Positions 19,131 to 27,897 are shown, counted from the first letter of the stretch. The stretch: DNA of 64,000 nt from Pseudoalteromonas sp. (GCF_018402495.1 NZ_JAGYIU010000004.1:310001-374000); one strand, 5' to 3'. Notes: generated by a model not told the origin, from the letters alone. Program-made: numbers and translations.

Positions 19131-20057
19131 GTGACAACGCTATCTGACGATTTACCTGAACAAAATACTGAGCTAAGCAGCAATAGCGACTTTTTAGAAA
19201 CCTTTTTAGATAGCCTCTATTTAGAGCAAGGCGTAAGTGAAAACACACTGAGCGCTTATCGCAGTGACTTAGATAAGTTTTGCCAATTTTTAAAAGGCGA
19301 AAACTTAATGATGGTGACAGGCTCTGACATTGAAAGTTATTTAGCACACCGGGTTGATTTAGGGCTAAAACCACGCAGCACTGCGCGCAGCATTAGCGCA
19401 TTAAAACGTTTTTATCAGTACTTTGTGCGTGAAAAAATAATTACCGACTCACCTATGGTCAATATTGCTCAGCCTAAAGCGGGGCAGTCGTTACCAAAAA
19501 CGCTTTCTGAGGCCGAGGTAGAAGCGCTTTTAAGTGCGCCTAATATTGAAGAACCAATGGGACTGCGTGATAAAGCCATGTTAGAGTTACTGTACGCGAC
19601 AGGCTTGCGAGTAACTGAGTTAGTGGGGCTGAGAATGGAGCAAATAAATTTGCGCCAAGCTGTGGTGTTTGTAAAAGGTAAGGGAAACAAAGAGCGATTA
19701 GTGCCTTTAGGTGAAGAAGCTATGTATTGGCTCGAGCAGTTTTTAAAGCTCGGGCGAGCACAAATGATAAAACATGCCACCGATTTTGTATTTCCTTCTA
19801 AACGAGGGGTAGGCATGACACGACAAACTTTTTGGCATCGGATTAAACACTATGCTATTTTGGCATCCGTTGAGTCGCCGTTATCACCTCACACTTTGCG
19901 ACATGCATTTGCAACGCATTTATTAAATCATGGGGCTGACTTGCGTGTGGTGCAGATGATGCTTGGCCACAGCGACCTATCAACTACCCAAATTTATACG
20001 CATGTAGCGAATGAGCGATTAAAATCGGTGCATGCTGAGCATCATCCTCGTGCTTAA
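19131..20057 (+). CDS. xerD: Site-specific tyrosine recombinase XerD
   Basis: 308 aa from a GTG start at 19131. Full catalytic set: Arg160, Lys184, His254, Arg257, His280 and nucleophile Tyr289 (SDLSTTQIYTHV). Core-binding SAM-like domain at ~20-110. XerD acts with XerC at dif to resolve chromosome dimers under FtsK control. The context before dsbC-recJ-prfB-lysS identifies it as the housekeeping XerD, not a mobile-element integrase. Confidence 0.97.
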   Translation: MTTLSDDLPEQNTELSSNSDFLETFLDSLYLEQGVSENTLSAYRSDLDKFCQFLKGENLMMVTGSDIESYLAHRVDLGLKPRSTARSISALKRFYQYFVREKIITDSPMVNIAQPKAGQSLPKTLSEAEVEALLSAPNIEEPMGLRDKAMLELLYATGLRVTELVGLRMEQINLRQAVVFVKGKGNKERLVPLGEEAMYWLEQFLKLGRAQMIKHATDFVFPSKRGVGMTRQTFWHRIKHYAILASVESPLSPHTLRHAFATHLLNHGADLRVVQMMLGHSDLSTTQIYTHVANERLKSVHAEHHPRA

Positions 20058-20130
20058 GCGAATTTTTTTGTCACTAAGCCGGTCATATAGGCACGATAAG
20101 ATAAGTATTTTTTAGGATAGAGAACCCGTT

Positions 20131-20859
20131 ATGAAAAAATTAATGTTAGCAGGTGCCATGTTGTGCACTAGTTTGAGCGCTTTTGCTAATGGCGTTGCAG
20201 TAACACCCGATGCCAATGATCCTATCGTGACAAAATTTGCCGCGCTAGGAGTAACTGTTAAACAAATAAACCCAAGCCCCGTTGCAGGCTTAAAAGAATT
20301 GATCACCAATAAAGGCGTGTTATATGCAAGCCCAGATGGCCAGTTTTTAATGCAAGGTACGCTTATTGACTTAAACAACCGCAGTAATTTAACTGAGCAA
20401 GCACTTAATGGTGTGCGCCAATCAGGGTTAAAAGAATACGAAAATTCAATGATTGTGTACAAGGCGCCTGAAGAAAAACACAGCATTACCGTATTTACTG
20501 ATATTAGTTGTGGTTATTGTCGCAAATTACACCGTGAGCTTGATGATTTACTTGAGCTAGGCATTACCGTTAAATACCTAGCGTTTCCACGCGGAGGGCT
20601 GCAAGGATCTGGTTATACTGATTTAATGAACGTATGGTGTGCTAACGATCAGCAAGAAGCATTAACAGAAGCTAAAGCGGGCGCTGACACAAAAGTTGTA
20701 AAAGACTGTAACGCACCCGTTGCAGAGCATTACCAGTTAGGCCAGAGCTTTGGTATTAGTGGTACACCGGCTATTATTTTGGAAGACGGCACTATGATCC
20801 CAGGCTATCAGCCTGCTGCGGCATTAAACGCTGCGCTTGAGGCGAACAAAGCGGGCTAA
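20131..20859 (+). CDS. dsbC: Thiol:disulfide interchange protein DsbC
   Basis: 242 aa. Signal peptide 1-19 (cleavage after AFA), N-terminal dimerisation domain, then a thioredoxin domain with CGYC active site (Cys127, Cys130) and cis-Pro loop GTPAIIL. The periplasmic isomerase repairs wrong disulfides and is kept reduced by DsbD. A second pair of Cys (WC ... DC) matches the structural disulfide of the E. coli protein. Follows xerD by 73 bases and is closed by its own terminator. Confidence 0.96.
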   Translation: MKKLMLAGAMLCTSLSAFANGVAVTPDANDPIVTKFAALGVTVKQINPSPVAGLKELITNKGVLYASPDGQFLMQGTLIDLNNRSNLTEQALNGVRQSGLKEYENSMIVYKAPEEKHSITVFTDISCGYCRKLHRELDDLLELGITVKYLAFPRGGLQGSGYTDLMNVWCANDQQEALTEAKAGADTKVVKDCNAPVAEHYQLGQSFGISGTPAIILEDGTMIPGYQPAAALNAALEANKAG

Positions 20860-20881
20860 GTGATATCGCGAGTATGTATTT

Positions 20882-20908
20882 AAAAAGGCCTTAACGGCCT
20901 TTTTTTGT
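20882..20908 (+). terminator. Rho-independent terminator after dsbC
   Basis: AAAAGGCC TTAAC GGCCTTTT stem-loop followed by a run of T; 23 bases past the dsbC stop and 34 before recJ. Confidence 0.92.
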
Positions 20909-20941
20909 CTTATTATTAACACCATAAGTTAAAAAACCAGC

Positions 20942-22663
20942 ATGAAAAAAATGATCATTGCGCGAGAACCCGTTGACGACTCTCATCTGCCGAGCCATCT
21001 TCATCCTGTTATTAAGCAAATTTATGCCACGCGAAATGTTTCCCATGCCGATGAGCTAAACAATAGCGCAGCTACATTGCACGACTTCACACTTTTTAAA
21101 GATATAGACAAAGCCAGCCAACTGTTAATTGAAGCCCTACACGCACAAAGCAAAATACTTATTGTTGGCGACTTTGACGCCGATGGCGCAACCAGCACCG
21201 CCACCTTAATGCAAGGGTTGGCCATGTTTGGCTTTACCCACTTAGATTACTTAGTACCAGACCGCTTTAGTTTAGGATACGGCTTAAGCCCAGCATTGGC
21301 AGAGCAAATAGTGACAATGCAGCCCGGTTTAGTGATCACCGTCGATAACGGCATATCGTGTATCGCAGGCATTGATATTGTTAAAGCCGCAGGCATAAAA
21401 GTGCTGGTAACAGATCACCACTTGCAGGGTGAACAACTGCCAAATGCCGATGCGATTGTTAACCCTAACCGCCACGATTGTGATTTTCCCTCTAAGTCAA
21501 TAGCCGGTGTTGGGGTGGCATTTTATTTACTCATTGCCCTGAGAAGCGCACTGCGTGAACAAGGTTATTTTGAGCAGCATCCTATGCCAAATATTGCTGA
21601 TTTGCTTGATATTGTAGCACTAGGTACGGTGGCCGATGTGGTAGCACTTGATGCGAATAACCGCACCTTAGTGCACCAAGGCTTGGCACGTATTCGCAGC
21701 GGTAAAACTCGCCCAGGGATCACCGCACTTATTGAAGTGGCTAACCGCAATGCAGCGCGTTTAAGCGCCAGTGACTTTGGTTTTTCGCTTGCACCACGCT
21801 TAAATGCAGCAGGGCGCTTAGACGACATGAGTCTAGGCATAGCGTGTTTACTTAGCAACGACATAAATCAAGCAAGGCGCATAGCCGGTGAGCTTGATAG
21901 CTTAAACTTTGCCAGACGTGAAATAGAGCAAGGCATGCAAGCAGAAGCGCAAGCGGTGCTCGATAGGCTCGCCTTTAAAGAAGACAGTGTGCCCGATGCT
22001 ATTTGTTTGTACCAAGACGATTGGCACCAAGGGGTCATTGGTATTTTAGCCGGGCGCTTAAAAGAAAAGTACCACCGCCCAACGGTGATATTTGCCGGTG
22101 GTGAAAACGGTGAAATAAAAGGCTCATGTCGCTCAATTGAAGGCTTGCATATGCGCGACCTACTTGAGGGATTAAACACCGCGCAGCCTGGTTTGATTAA
22201 TAAATTTGGTGGCCACGCAATGGCGGCAGGGTTAAGTATTAACGAGCAGCAATTTACTGAATTTAAACGTGCGTTTGATAGTGCGGTCAGCGCGCAACTC
22301 AGTGAAGAAAGTAAACGCTGCATTGTATTTACTGATGGCGAGCTACCTAATGACTGCTTTAGCATGGATTTTGCGCAATTATTAAAGCAATCAGGCCCGT
22401 GGGGGCAGCAATTTCCTGAGCCGATATTTGAACACACCTTTGAAGTGATACAGCAGCGCATTGTGGGTGAAAAACACCTAAAGTTAGTCCTTAAACACCA
22501 ATCTGCACGTTTAGTTGACGCCATAGCTTTTGGCATTGATGTAAAAGCGTGGCCAGATACCGAGGCGCAGTTTGTTAAAGTAGCGTACCAGCTCGATATA
22601 AATGAGTTTAGAGGTAAATTTAGCTTACAACTTATAGTTAGAGAGCTTGAAAAAGTGGGCTAA
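20942..22663 (+). CDS. recJ: Single-stranded-DNA exonuclease RecJ
   Basis: 573 aa. 5'-3' ssDNA exonuclease in recombination and mismatch repair. DHH phosphoesterase motifs: VGDFDADGATST, ITVDNGIS, VTDHHL, and the DHHA1 motif GGHAMAAGLS; C-terminal OB-like region ends NEFRGKFSLQLIVREL. Lengths and motif order match E. coli RecJ (577 aa). In E. coli recJ is cotranscribed with dsbC; here a strong terminator lies between them, so recJ may have its own promoter. Confidence 0.97.
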   Translation: MKKMIIAREPVDDSHLPSHLHPVIKQIYATRNVSHADELNNSAATLHDFTLFKDIDKASQLLIEALHAQSKILIVGDFDADGATSTATLMQGLAMFGFTHLDYLVPDRFSLGYGLSPALAEQIVTMQPGLVITVDNGISCIAGIDIVKAAGIKVLVTDHHLQGEQLPNADAIVNPNRHDCDFPSKSIAGVGVAFYLLIALRSALREQGYFEQHPMPNIADLLDIVALGTVADVVALDANNRTLVHQGLARIRSGKTRPGITALIEVANRNAARLSASDFGFSLAPRLNAAGRLDDMSLGIACLLSNDINQARRIAGELDSLNFARREIEQGMQAEAQAVLDRLAFKEDSVPDAICLYQDDWHQGVIGILAGRLKEKYHRPTVIFAGGENGEIKGSCRSIEGLHMRDLLEGLNTAQPGLINKFGGHAMAAGLSINEQQFTEFKRAFDSAVSAQLSEESKRCIVFTDGELPNDCFSMDFAQLLKQSGPWGQQFPEPIFEHTFEVIQQRIVGEKHLKLVLKHQSARLVDAIAFGIDVKAWPDTEAQFVKVAYQLDINEFRGKFSLQLIVRELEKVG

Positions 22664-22808
22664 AAAAGTTCTTCAAACCATGCATAAAAGGCTAATAAAA
22701 CGTGCGGTTTTTTGTTAAAATCGGGCGTTTTTATTATTTGATGATTTTTAATTGCGCTCAGTCCCTTTTTTAAGTGCGCAATAACCTAGCCATTTTGGAG
22801 TAATGACC

Positions 22809-23907
22809 ATGTTTGAAGTGAATCCTGTGATTAATCAAATCAAGGAAATTCGCGAGCGTACTGAACTGCTTCGGGGGTACCTTTGACTATGCTCTTAAAC
22901 AAGAGCGTTTAGAAGAAGTTAACGCCGAACTTGAAGATTCAGCCGTATGGAATGAGCCTGAGCGCGCACAAGCCCTTGGTCGTGAAAAGTCAGCACTAGA
23001 AGCGGTTGTTGAAACCATTGACACCTTAGTGGCGGGTACTGACGACGTTGAAGGGTTACTTGAATTGGCAGTTGAAGCCGAAGATCAAGACACCTTTGAT
23101 GAAGCACAAAGCGAACTGGCTGATTTAAATCAGCAGCTTGAAGGACTTGAGTTTCGTCGTATGTTTTCAGGTACTCATGATTCAAACGATGCCTACCTTG
23201 ATTTACAGTCAGGCTCTGGCGGTACGGAAGCGCAAGACTGGTGTAATATTTTACTTCGTATGTACTTACGCTGGGGTGAAGCAAAAGGCTTTAAAGTAGA
23301 GCTAGTTGAAGCGACTGATGGTGATGTTGCCGGTATTAAAGGCGCAACGGTGCGTTTTTCTGGCGAATACGCTTATGGTTGGTTACGCACCGAAACAGGT
23401 GTACATCGCCTTGTACGAAAAAGCCCATTTGATTCAAGTGGTCGTCGTCACACCTCGTTTGCGTCTGCGTTTGTGTACCCTGAGGTTGATGATAATATTG
23501 AAATTGATATTAATCCGGCTGACTTACGTATAGACGTTTACCGTGCATCGGGTGCCGGTGGCCAGCACGTAAATACTACAGAATCAGCGGTACGTATTAC
23601 GCACGTACCCACCAATACTGTGGTGCAGTGTCAAAACGAGCGCTCGCAGCATAAAAATAAAGCCCAAGCAATGAAGCAGTTAAAAGCGAAATTATTTGAG
23701 CTTGAGCTACAACAGCAAAATGCAGAAAAGCAAAGCCAAGAAGACAACAAGTCTGATATTGGCTGGGGAAGTCAAATTCGTTCTTACGTACTTGATGACT
23801 CGCGTATTAAAGATTTACGTACCGGCGTTGAAAACCGTAATACTCAAGCGGTACTCGATGGCGACTTAGACAAATTTATTGAAGCCAGCTTAAAATCTGG
23901 TTTATAA
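22809..23907 (+). CDS. prfB: Peptide chain release factor 2 (programmed +1 frameshift)
   Basis: 365 aa after frameshifting, identical in length to E. coli RF2. Codons 1-25 run from ATG 22809 (GGAG 8 bases upstream) to CTT at 22881-22883; TGA at 22884-22886 interrupts. A +1 shift continues from GAC at 22885 through the GGQ motif ([15 protein letters not shown]) to the stop at 23907. RF2 releases peptides at UGA and UAA; SPF anticodon-like tripeptide is present in [14 protein letters not shown]. The UGA in its own message gives autoregulation: low RF2 favours the shift. Upstream recJ, downstream lysS, the conserved order. Confidence 0.97.
22873..22887 (+). promoter_or_regulatory. prfB +1 frameshift signal
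   Basis: GGGGG Shine-Dalgarno-like stretch, a three-base spacer (TAC) and slippery CTT-TGA-C, the same layout as E. coli. The ribosome slips from CTT to TTT and reads GAC next. Confidence 0.97.
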
Positions 23908-23933
23908 CCACCAAGCTAAAAAAGAGCTAAAAA

Positions 23934-25469
23934 ATGACTGATCAAATCCAAGACGAAAATAAGTTAATCGCTGAGCGTCGCGGCAAATTAGACGCTATTC
24001 GCGCAAATTGCCCAGCCAACGGTCATCCAAACCAATTCCGTCGTGAGCATTACACGGCAGATTTGCAGGCTGAGTTTGGTGATAAGAGTAAAGAAGAATT
24101 AATCGAATTACAGCACCTAGTATCGATTGCAGGTCGTATTCTTGCTAAGCGTGGTCCGTTTATGTCTATTCAAGATATGAAAGGCCGTGTACAAGTTTAT
24201 GCATCAAAAGACGTACAAAAAGATTTAAAAGCAAAATATGGCCAACTCGATATTGGCGATATTATTGGTGTTAAAGGGCCGCTTAATAAATCGGGTAAAG
24301 GCGATTTATACGTAGACATGGCTGAGTACGAACTACTGACTAAGTCACTTCGTCCACTTCCTGAAAAATTCCATGGCCTATCGGATCAAGAAACGAAATA
24401 CCGTCAGCGTTATGTTGATTTAATTACTAACGAAGCAACGCGTGAAACATTCCGTATTCGCTCACAAGTGGTTGAAGGTATTCGTCGCTTTTTAGCAGAC
24501 CGCGACTTTATGGAAGTTGAAACGCCAATGCTACAGGTTATCCCTGGTGGCGCATCTGCGCGTCCATTCGTAACTCATCATAATGCGCTTGATATCGACA
24601 TGTACTTACGTATTGCGCCTGAGCTTTACTTAAAGCGTTTAGTAGTCGGTGGTTTTGACCGTGTATTCGAAATTAACCGTAACTTCCGTAACGAAGGGTT
24701 ATCGACGCGTCACAACCCAGAATTCACTATGATTGAGTTCTACCAAGCGTACGCTGACTACATTGATTTAATGAACATCACCGAAGACATGTTACGTACA
24801 GTTGCAACTAACGTACTGGGCAGCCCAATTGTGGTTAACACCACTAAAGATGAAAACGGTGAAGTGATTGATTCAGTAGAGTATGACTTTGGTCAACCGT
24901 TCACACGTTTAAGCATGAGCGACGCAATCTTAAAATACAACCCAGAGTTTGATGCTGCGGTATTTAACGACCCAGAAAACCACTTTGAAGAATTAAAAGC
25001 GTACGCTAAACAAGTGCATGTTAAAATTCCAGAAAACTGCGTATGGGGCCCGGGTAAGTTTTTATGTGAAATATTTGAAGAGACGGCTGAGCATATGCTT
25101 ATCCAACCTACATTTATTACAGGGTATCCGTGGGAAGTATCTCCACTTGCACGTCGTAACGACGAAAACCCATTTGTAACTGACCGCTTTGAATTCTTTG
25201 TTGGTGGCCGTGAGCTTGCAAATGGTTTCTCTGAGCTTAATGATGCACAAGATCAAGCTGAGCGTTTTTCTCGCCAAGTTGAAGAAAAAGACGCAGGTGA
25301 TGATGAAGCAATGCACTACGACGAAGACTACATTCGCGCGCTAGAGTATGGTTTACCACCAACAGCGGGTGAAGGGATTGGTATTGACCGTTTAGTCATG
25401 TTGTTTACTGACTCACCAACAATTAAAGATGTTATTTTATTCCCGCATATGCGCCCACAAGCAGACTAA
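23934..25469 (+). CDS. lysS: Lysyl-tRNA synthetase (class II)
   Basis: 511 aa. N-terminal OB-fold anticodon domain ([20 protein letters not shown]), then class II catalytic domain: motif 1 around [16 protein letters not shown], motif 2 [20 protein letters not shown], motif 3 [14 protein letters not shown]. Charges tRNA-Lys with lysine. It follows prfB by 26 bases with AAAAAGAGCTAAAAA before the ATG and is probably cotranscribed, as in E. coli. A strong terminator follows. Confidence 0.98.
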   Translation: MTDQIQDENKLIAERRGKLDAIRANCPANGHPNQFRREHYTADLQAEFGDKSKEELIELQHLVSIAGRILAKRGPFMSIQDMKGRVQVYASKDVQKDLKAKYGQLDIGDIIGVKGPLNKSGKGDLYVDMAEYELLTKSLRPLPEKFHGLSDQETKYRQRYVDLITNEATRETFRIRSQVVEGIRRFLADRDFMEVETPMLQVIPGGASARPFVTHHNALDIDMYLRIAPELYLKRLVVGGFDRVFEINRNFRNEGLSTRHNPEFTMIEFYQAYADYIDLMNITEDMLRTVATNVLGSPIVVNTTKDENGEVIDSVEYDFGQPFTRLSMSDAILKYNPEFDAAVFNDPENHFEELKAYAKQVHVKIPENCVWGPGKFLCEIFEETAEHMLIQPTFITGYPWEVSPLARRNDENPFVTDRFEFFVGGRELANGFSELNDAQDQAERFSRQVEEKDAGDDEAMHYDEDYIRALEYGLPPTAGEGIGIDRLVMLFTDSPTIKDVILFPHMRPQAD

Positions 25470-25497
25470 GCTTAAAGGAATAAACTAAAAAATTATC

Positions 25498-25524
25498 AAC
25501 GCCGCTAACTAGCGGCGTTTTTTG
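25498..25524 (+). terminator. Rho-independent terminator after lysS
   Basis: Stem AACGCCGCT / AGCGGCGTT with loop AACT followed by TTTT. Ends the prfB-lysS unit. Confidence 0.94.
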
Positions 25525-25821
25525 CCCTATTGTTTGTGAGACATTGCCTAAACTGCTCATTAAGCCTTTTAATTAATTGTTTTCACATTAATGATGAAGT
25601 CTAGTTATAAAGAGGTGTTAACCTTTAATTCAGTTTTACTTGTATTTGGTTACTCCATTACTTAGCAATATTACAGCTGTGACATAACTTTTTGTTATGA
25701 TTGTTTTTTAAACATTATGTTGTATTTATGTGAATTTTTTAGTTAAAATATGGCCGAAATTTATACGCTGTCATTCTTAGTCGTAAAAAATAAAAATTTC
25801 TAAAGGACTTAGAAAAATAAT
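25525..25821. other. AT-rich intergenic region after lysS
   Basis: About 300 bases with no convincing coding frame. It is strongly AT-rich and contains a possible promoter for the small gene that follows; I see no repeats or hairpins. Confidence 0.5.
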
Positions 25822-26013
25822 ATGAAAGTTAAACAAGTAGAACCTTTACCGGATGAAAACACCACTGAACAAGAGCGACAAGCATATTATCGTGCGTGCA
25901 TTGTTGAGTTTCAGAAGTTGGGTTATCAAGAGCAATACCTTGCTGAGCTTACGGACGAACTAGTGCCAGTGATGGGTGTAAACTCCAATATTCCAAATGC
26001 AAAATCCGATTAA
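25822..26013 (+). CDS. Small hypothetical protein upstream of the tRNA array
   Basis: 63 aa, acidic, helical: MKVKQVEPLPDENTTEQERQ then YYRACIVEFQKLGYQEQYLAELTDELVPVMG. No signal peptide, membrane segment or known motif that I recognise. The purine-rich AAAGGA lies about 14 bases before the ATG, farther than ideal. Codon choice looks like the neighbours. It could be a genuine lineage-specific small protein; not certain. Confidence 0.5.
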   Translation: MKVKQVEPLPDENTTEQERQAYYRACIVEFQKLGYQEQYLAELTDELVPVMGVNSNIPNAKSD

Positions 26014-26090
26014 ATTTCAAGCTAATTTCACTGTAAAACTAAACATATGTGCAATCTATAGCCATATAGTCACTTTTGTCAGAAAAGTGT

Positions 26091-26120
26091 TTGACATATT
26101 TTCTGAAATCTTTATTATAC
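26091..26120 (+). promoter_or_regulatory. Probable sigma-70 promoter of the tRNA array
   Basis: TTGACA at 26091-26096 and a -10 hexamer TATTAT or TTATAC (26113-26120) with 16-18 base spacing. The GC-rich stretch GCCCC after it resembles the discriminator of stringently controlled tRNA promoters. It lies 12 bases before tRNA-Ser. Confidence 0.8.
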
Positions 26121-26132
26121 GCCCCACAAGAC

Positions 26133-26225
26133 GGAGAGGTGTCCGAGTGGCCGAAGGAGCTCCCCTGCTAAGGGAGTATAGAGTTTGTAGCTCTATCGAG
26201 GGTTCGAATCCCTCCCTCTCCACCA
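26133..26225 (+). tRNA. tRNA-Ser (anticodon GCU)
   Basis: Cloverleaf: acceptor GGAGAGG/CCTCTCC, anticodon arm CTCCC-CTGCTAA-GGGAG giving GCU for AGC/AGU codons, a long variable arm (TATAGAG...CTCTATC) and T-arm GAGGG-TTCGAAT-CCCTC, with encoded CCA. The discriminator base is A (26222), whereas bacterial tRNA-Ser usually has G73. Confidence 0.95.
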
Positions 26226-26259
26226 TTTTTATAATGGCGCATCTTGTAAAATAAAGTAT

Positions 26260-26336
26260 GGGCGCATAGCTCAGCTGGATAGAGTACCTGGCTACGAACC
26301 AGGCGGTCGGAGGTTCGAATCCTCCTGCGCCCACCA
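26260..26336 (+). tRNA. tRNA-Arg (anticodon ACG), copy 1
   Basis: 77 bases with encoded CCA: acceptor GGGCGCA/TGCGCCC, D-arm GCTCAGCTGGATAGAGT, anticodon arm CCTGG-CTACGAA-CCAGG, T-arm GGAGG-TTCGAAT-CCTCC. Anticodon ACG is edited to ICG by TadA and reads CGU, CGC and CGA. Confidence 0.98.
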
Positions 26337-26394
26337 TACTTTACTCTTTTTTAGAGAACGCTCTGCTTAGAGTTAAAACAAGCAAAATGAAAGT

Positions 26395-26471
26395 GGGCGC
26401 ATAGCTCAGCTGGATAGAGTACCTGGCTACGAACCAGGCGGTCGGAGGTTCGAATCCTCCTGCGCCCACCA
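26395..26471 (+). tRNA. tRNA-Arg (anticodon ACG), copy 2
   Basis: Identical in sequence to copy 1, with encoded CCA; 58 bases downstream of it. Confidence 0.98.
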
Positions 26472-26510
26472 CCTTCATACAAACTCAAACTAAGAGTATA
26501 AAGTAAAGTG

Positions 26511-26568
26511 TTGGCTAAAGCCAAGCGGTCGGAGGTTCATTCTTACAAGATACGTCCTACGCCCACCA
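26511..26568 (+). pseudogene. Decayed tRNA-Arg-like sequence A
   Basis: The 3' half of tRNA-Arg can be followed: shrunken anticodon arm TTGGC-TAAA-GCCAA, then GCGGTCGGAGGTTC, then an insertion (ATTCTTACAAGATAC) in place of the T-loop, then TCCTACGCCCACCA. The 5' half is missing, so it cannot fold into a tRNA. Confidence 0.85.
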
Positions 26569-26619
26569 CTTTCAGCTCTCACTTGAGTTTATAATGGCGC
26601 ATCTTGTAAAATAAAGTAT

Positions 26620-26696
26620 GGGCGCATAGCTCAGCTGGATAGAGTACCTGGCTACGAACCAGGCGGTCGGAGGTTCGAATCCTCCTGCGCCCACCA
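26620..26696 (+). tRNA. tRNA-Arg (anticodon ACG), copy 3
   Basis: Identical to copies 1 and 2; equivalent of copy 1 in duplicated unit B. Confidence 0.98.
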
Positions 26697-26754
26697 TACT
26701 TTACTCTTTTTTAGAGAACGCTCTGCTTAGAGTTAAAACAAGCAAAATGAAAGT

Positions 26755-26831
26755 GGGCGCATAGCTCAGCTGGATAGAGTACCTGGCTACGAACCAGGCG
26801 GTCGGAGGTTCGAATCCTCCTGCGCCCACCA
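26755..26831 (+). tRNA. tRNA-Arg (anticodon ACG), copy 4
   Basis: Identical to the other copies; equivalent of copy 2 in duplicated unit B. Confidence 0.98.
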
Positions 26832-26873
26832 CCTTCATACAAACTCAAACTAAGAGTATAAAAAAGTAAAGTG

Positions 26874-26931
26874 TTGGCTAAAGCCAAGCGGTCGGAGGTT
26901 CATTCTTACAAGATACGTCCTACGCCCACCA
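26874..26931 (+). pseudogene. Decayed tRNA-Arg-like sequence B
   Basis: Same as fragment A base for base, carried in the second duplicated unit. Confidence 0.85.
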
Positions 26932-26974
26932 CTTTCAGCTCTCACTTAGAGTTTAAATAAGTAAATATGAAAGT

Positions 26975-27051
26975 GGGCGCATAGCTCAGCTGGATAGAGT
27001 ACCTGGCTACGAACCAGGCGGTCGGAGGTTCGAATCCTCCTGCGCCCACCA
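26975..27051 (+). tRNA. tRNA-Arg (anticodon ACG), copy 5
   Basis: Identical to the other four copies; last intact tRNA of the array, followed by a terminator 12 bases after CCA. Confidence 0.98.
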
Positions 27052-27062
27052 CTTTCATACAT

Positions 27063-27087
27063 AAGCCGACACTAAGTCGGTTTTTTT
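27063..27087 (+). terminator. Terminator of the tRNA array, first copy
   Basis: Hairpin CCGAC-ACTAA-GTCGG followed by seven T. Confidence 0.88.
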
Positions 27088-27115
27088 GTGCCTGAAATAA
27101 AGTGAATATGGGAAA

Positions 27116-27177
27116 GTAGCAAGCTACAAACCAGACGGTCGGAGGTTCACTCTTAGAAGATACATCCTGCGCCCATC
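27116..27177 (+). pseudogene. Decayed tRNA-Arg-like sequence C
   Basis: GTAGCAAGCTACAAACC then ACGGTCGGAGGTTC, the same kind of insertion (ACTCTTAGAAGATAC), then TCCTGCGCCCATCA. It shares the insertion with A and B but differs at several bases, so it is an older copy. It lies downstream of a terminator, so it may not be transcribed with the array. Confidence 0.8.
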
Positions 27178-27189
27178 ACTTTCATACAT

Positions 27190-27214
27190 AAGCCGACACT
27201 AAGTCGGTTTTTTT
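27190..27214 (+). terminator. Terminator, duplicated second copy
   Basis: Exact copy of the hairpin at 27063 within a 127-base tandem repeat (27051-27107 equals 27178-27234). Convergent to dolP. Confidence 0.85.
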
Positions 27215-27330
27215 GTGCCTGAAATAAAGTGAAAACGAGATAAGCTACCCTGCTAAAGCTCTCTGTGGTTCAAAGCGAAAGTTAACGAGCAACGACAATA
27301 GGTTGCAGGCTAAAACTGCGAGCCTTTACA

Positions 27331-27897
27331 CTACAAATATTCAAATACTTTAATTACGCGCTCTACGCCTGAGATATTACGGGCGATATTAACGGCTTGG
27401 CTCGCTTCATCGTCAGATACTAAGCCCATTAAAAAAACTTCAGCGTTTTCTGTCACTACTTTTATATTATTACTGCTGATATTTTTAGCGGCTAAAAGCT
27501 GGGCTTTAACTTTTGAGGTTAACCAAGTGTCGTGTGTTTGTGTGGTTATGCTGATGTTTGAGCCTATCCGTAGTTGGTTATGAATTTTACGAATACCTGA
27601 GATGTGTTCAATGGTTTTTAACGCTTGGTTTTTCATTTCTTGATTAGGGACTTGGCCTACCATTAATACCACCCCATTTACGCTGACAACGCTGATATGC
27701 GCAAATTTATTGAGGCGTTCTACTTCACTAATGGCAAAACTGGCTTTTATTTCAATATTGTTATCGTCTATTTGTGAGCCAATAGTGCGCCTATCATTTG
27801 CTGCAGTAACGGCGCCAGCGGTACCTGCAACAACTGCTGCGGCACACCCTTGTAATAATAAAACCGTGCTTAAAATAACTAGGGAGCGTTTAAACAT
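27331..27897 (-). CDS. dolP: DolP (YraP) dual-BON lipoprotein
   Basis: 188 aa from the ATG at 27897, chosen because AGGA lies 8 bases upstream; an ATG 9 bases earlier overlaps that site. Lipoprotein signal with lipobox LLQGC (Cys18), a Gly/Ala-rich linker, then two BON domains (~45-110 and ~120-185). In E. coli DolP sits at the inner face of the outer membrane, supports BAM and envelope integrity and is in the sigma-E regulon. Last gene of lpoA-yraN-diaA-dolP, overlapping diaA by 8 bases, the E. coli order. Confidence 0.93.
   Translation of the reverse strand: MFKRSLVILSTVLLLQGCAAAVVAGTAGAVTAANDRRTIGSQIDDNNIEIKASFAISEVERLNKFAHISVVSVNGVVLMVGQVPNQEMKNQALKTIEHISGIRKIHNQLRIGSNISITTQTHDTWLTSKVKAQLLAAKNISSNNIKVVTENAEVFLMGLVSDDEASQAVNIARNISGVERVIKVFEYL

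Larger units (their letters stand above)
26228..26587. repeat. Tandem duplication of tRNA-Arg unit, copy A
   Basis: A 360-base unit holding two intact tRNA-Arg genes and one decayed tRNA-like copy. From 26231 to 26501 it is base-for-base the same as the next copy (offset 360); afterwards the second copy has three extra A bases. Confidence 0.95.
26588..26950. repeat. Tandem duplication of tRNA-Arg unit, copy B
   Basis: Second copy of the 360-base unit, differing by a three-base insertion near 26862 and diverging after CTCACTT near 26947. The near identity points to a recent duplication or to gene conversion. Confidence 0.95.

Noticed and set aside
19131..20057. XerD as the integrase of an inserted element
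   Set aside because: It lies in the conserved fldB/xerD-dsbC-recJ block and is the housekeeping XerD.
21868..22536. 222-codon open frame antisense to recJ
   Set aside because: Shadow frame; composition rich in Ser, Cys and Pro as expected of antisense, no motif.
22884..22886. In-frame TGA in prfB as a sequencing error or pseudogene
   Set aside because: It matches the known programmed frameshift signal exactly, and the shifted frame gives full-length RF2.
26056..26337. Minus-strand frame of 93 codons with GGFEPPT-like motifs over the tRNA genes
   Set aside because: It is the well-known false protein made by reading tRNA genes backwards; the tRNAs fold and explain the sequence.
26228..27215. 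Possible CRISPR array because of regular repeats
   Set aside because: Repeats are tRNA genes and their decayed copies with spacing far from CRISPR and no cas genes.
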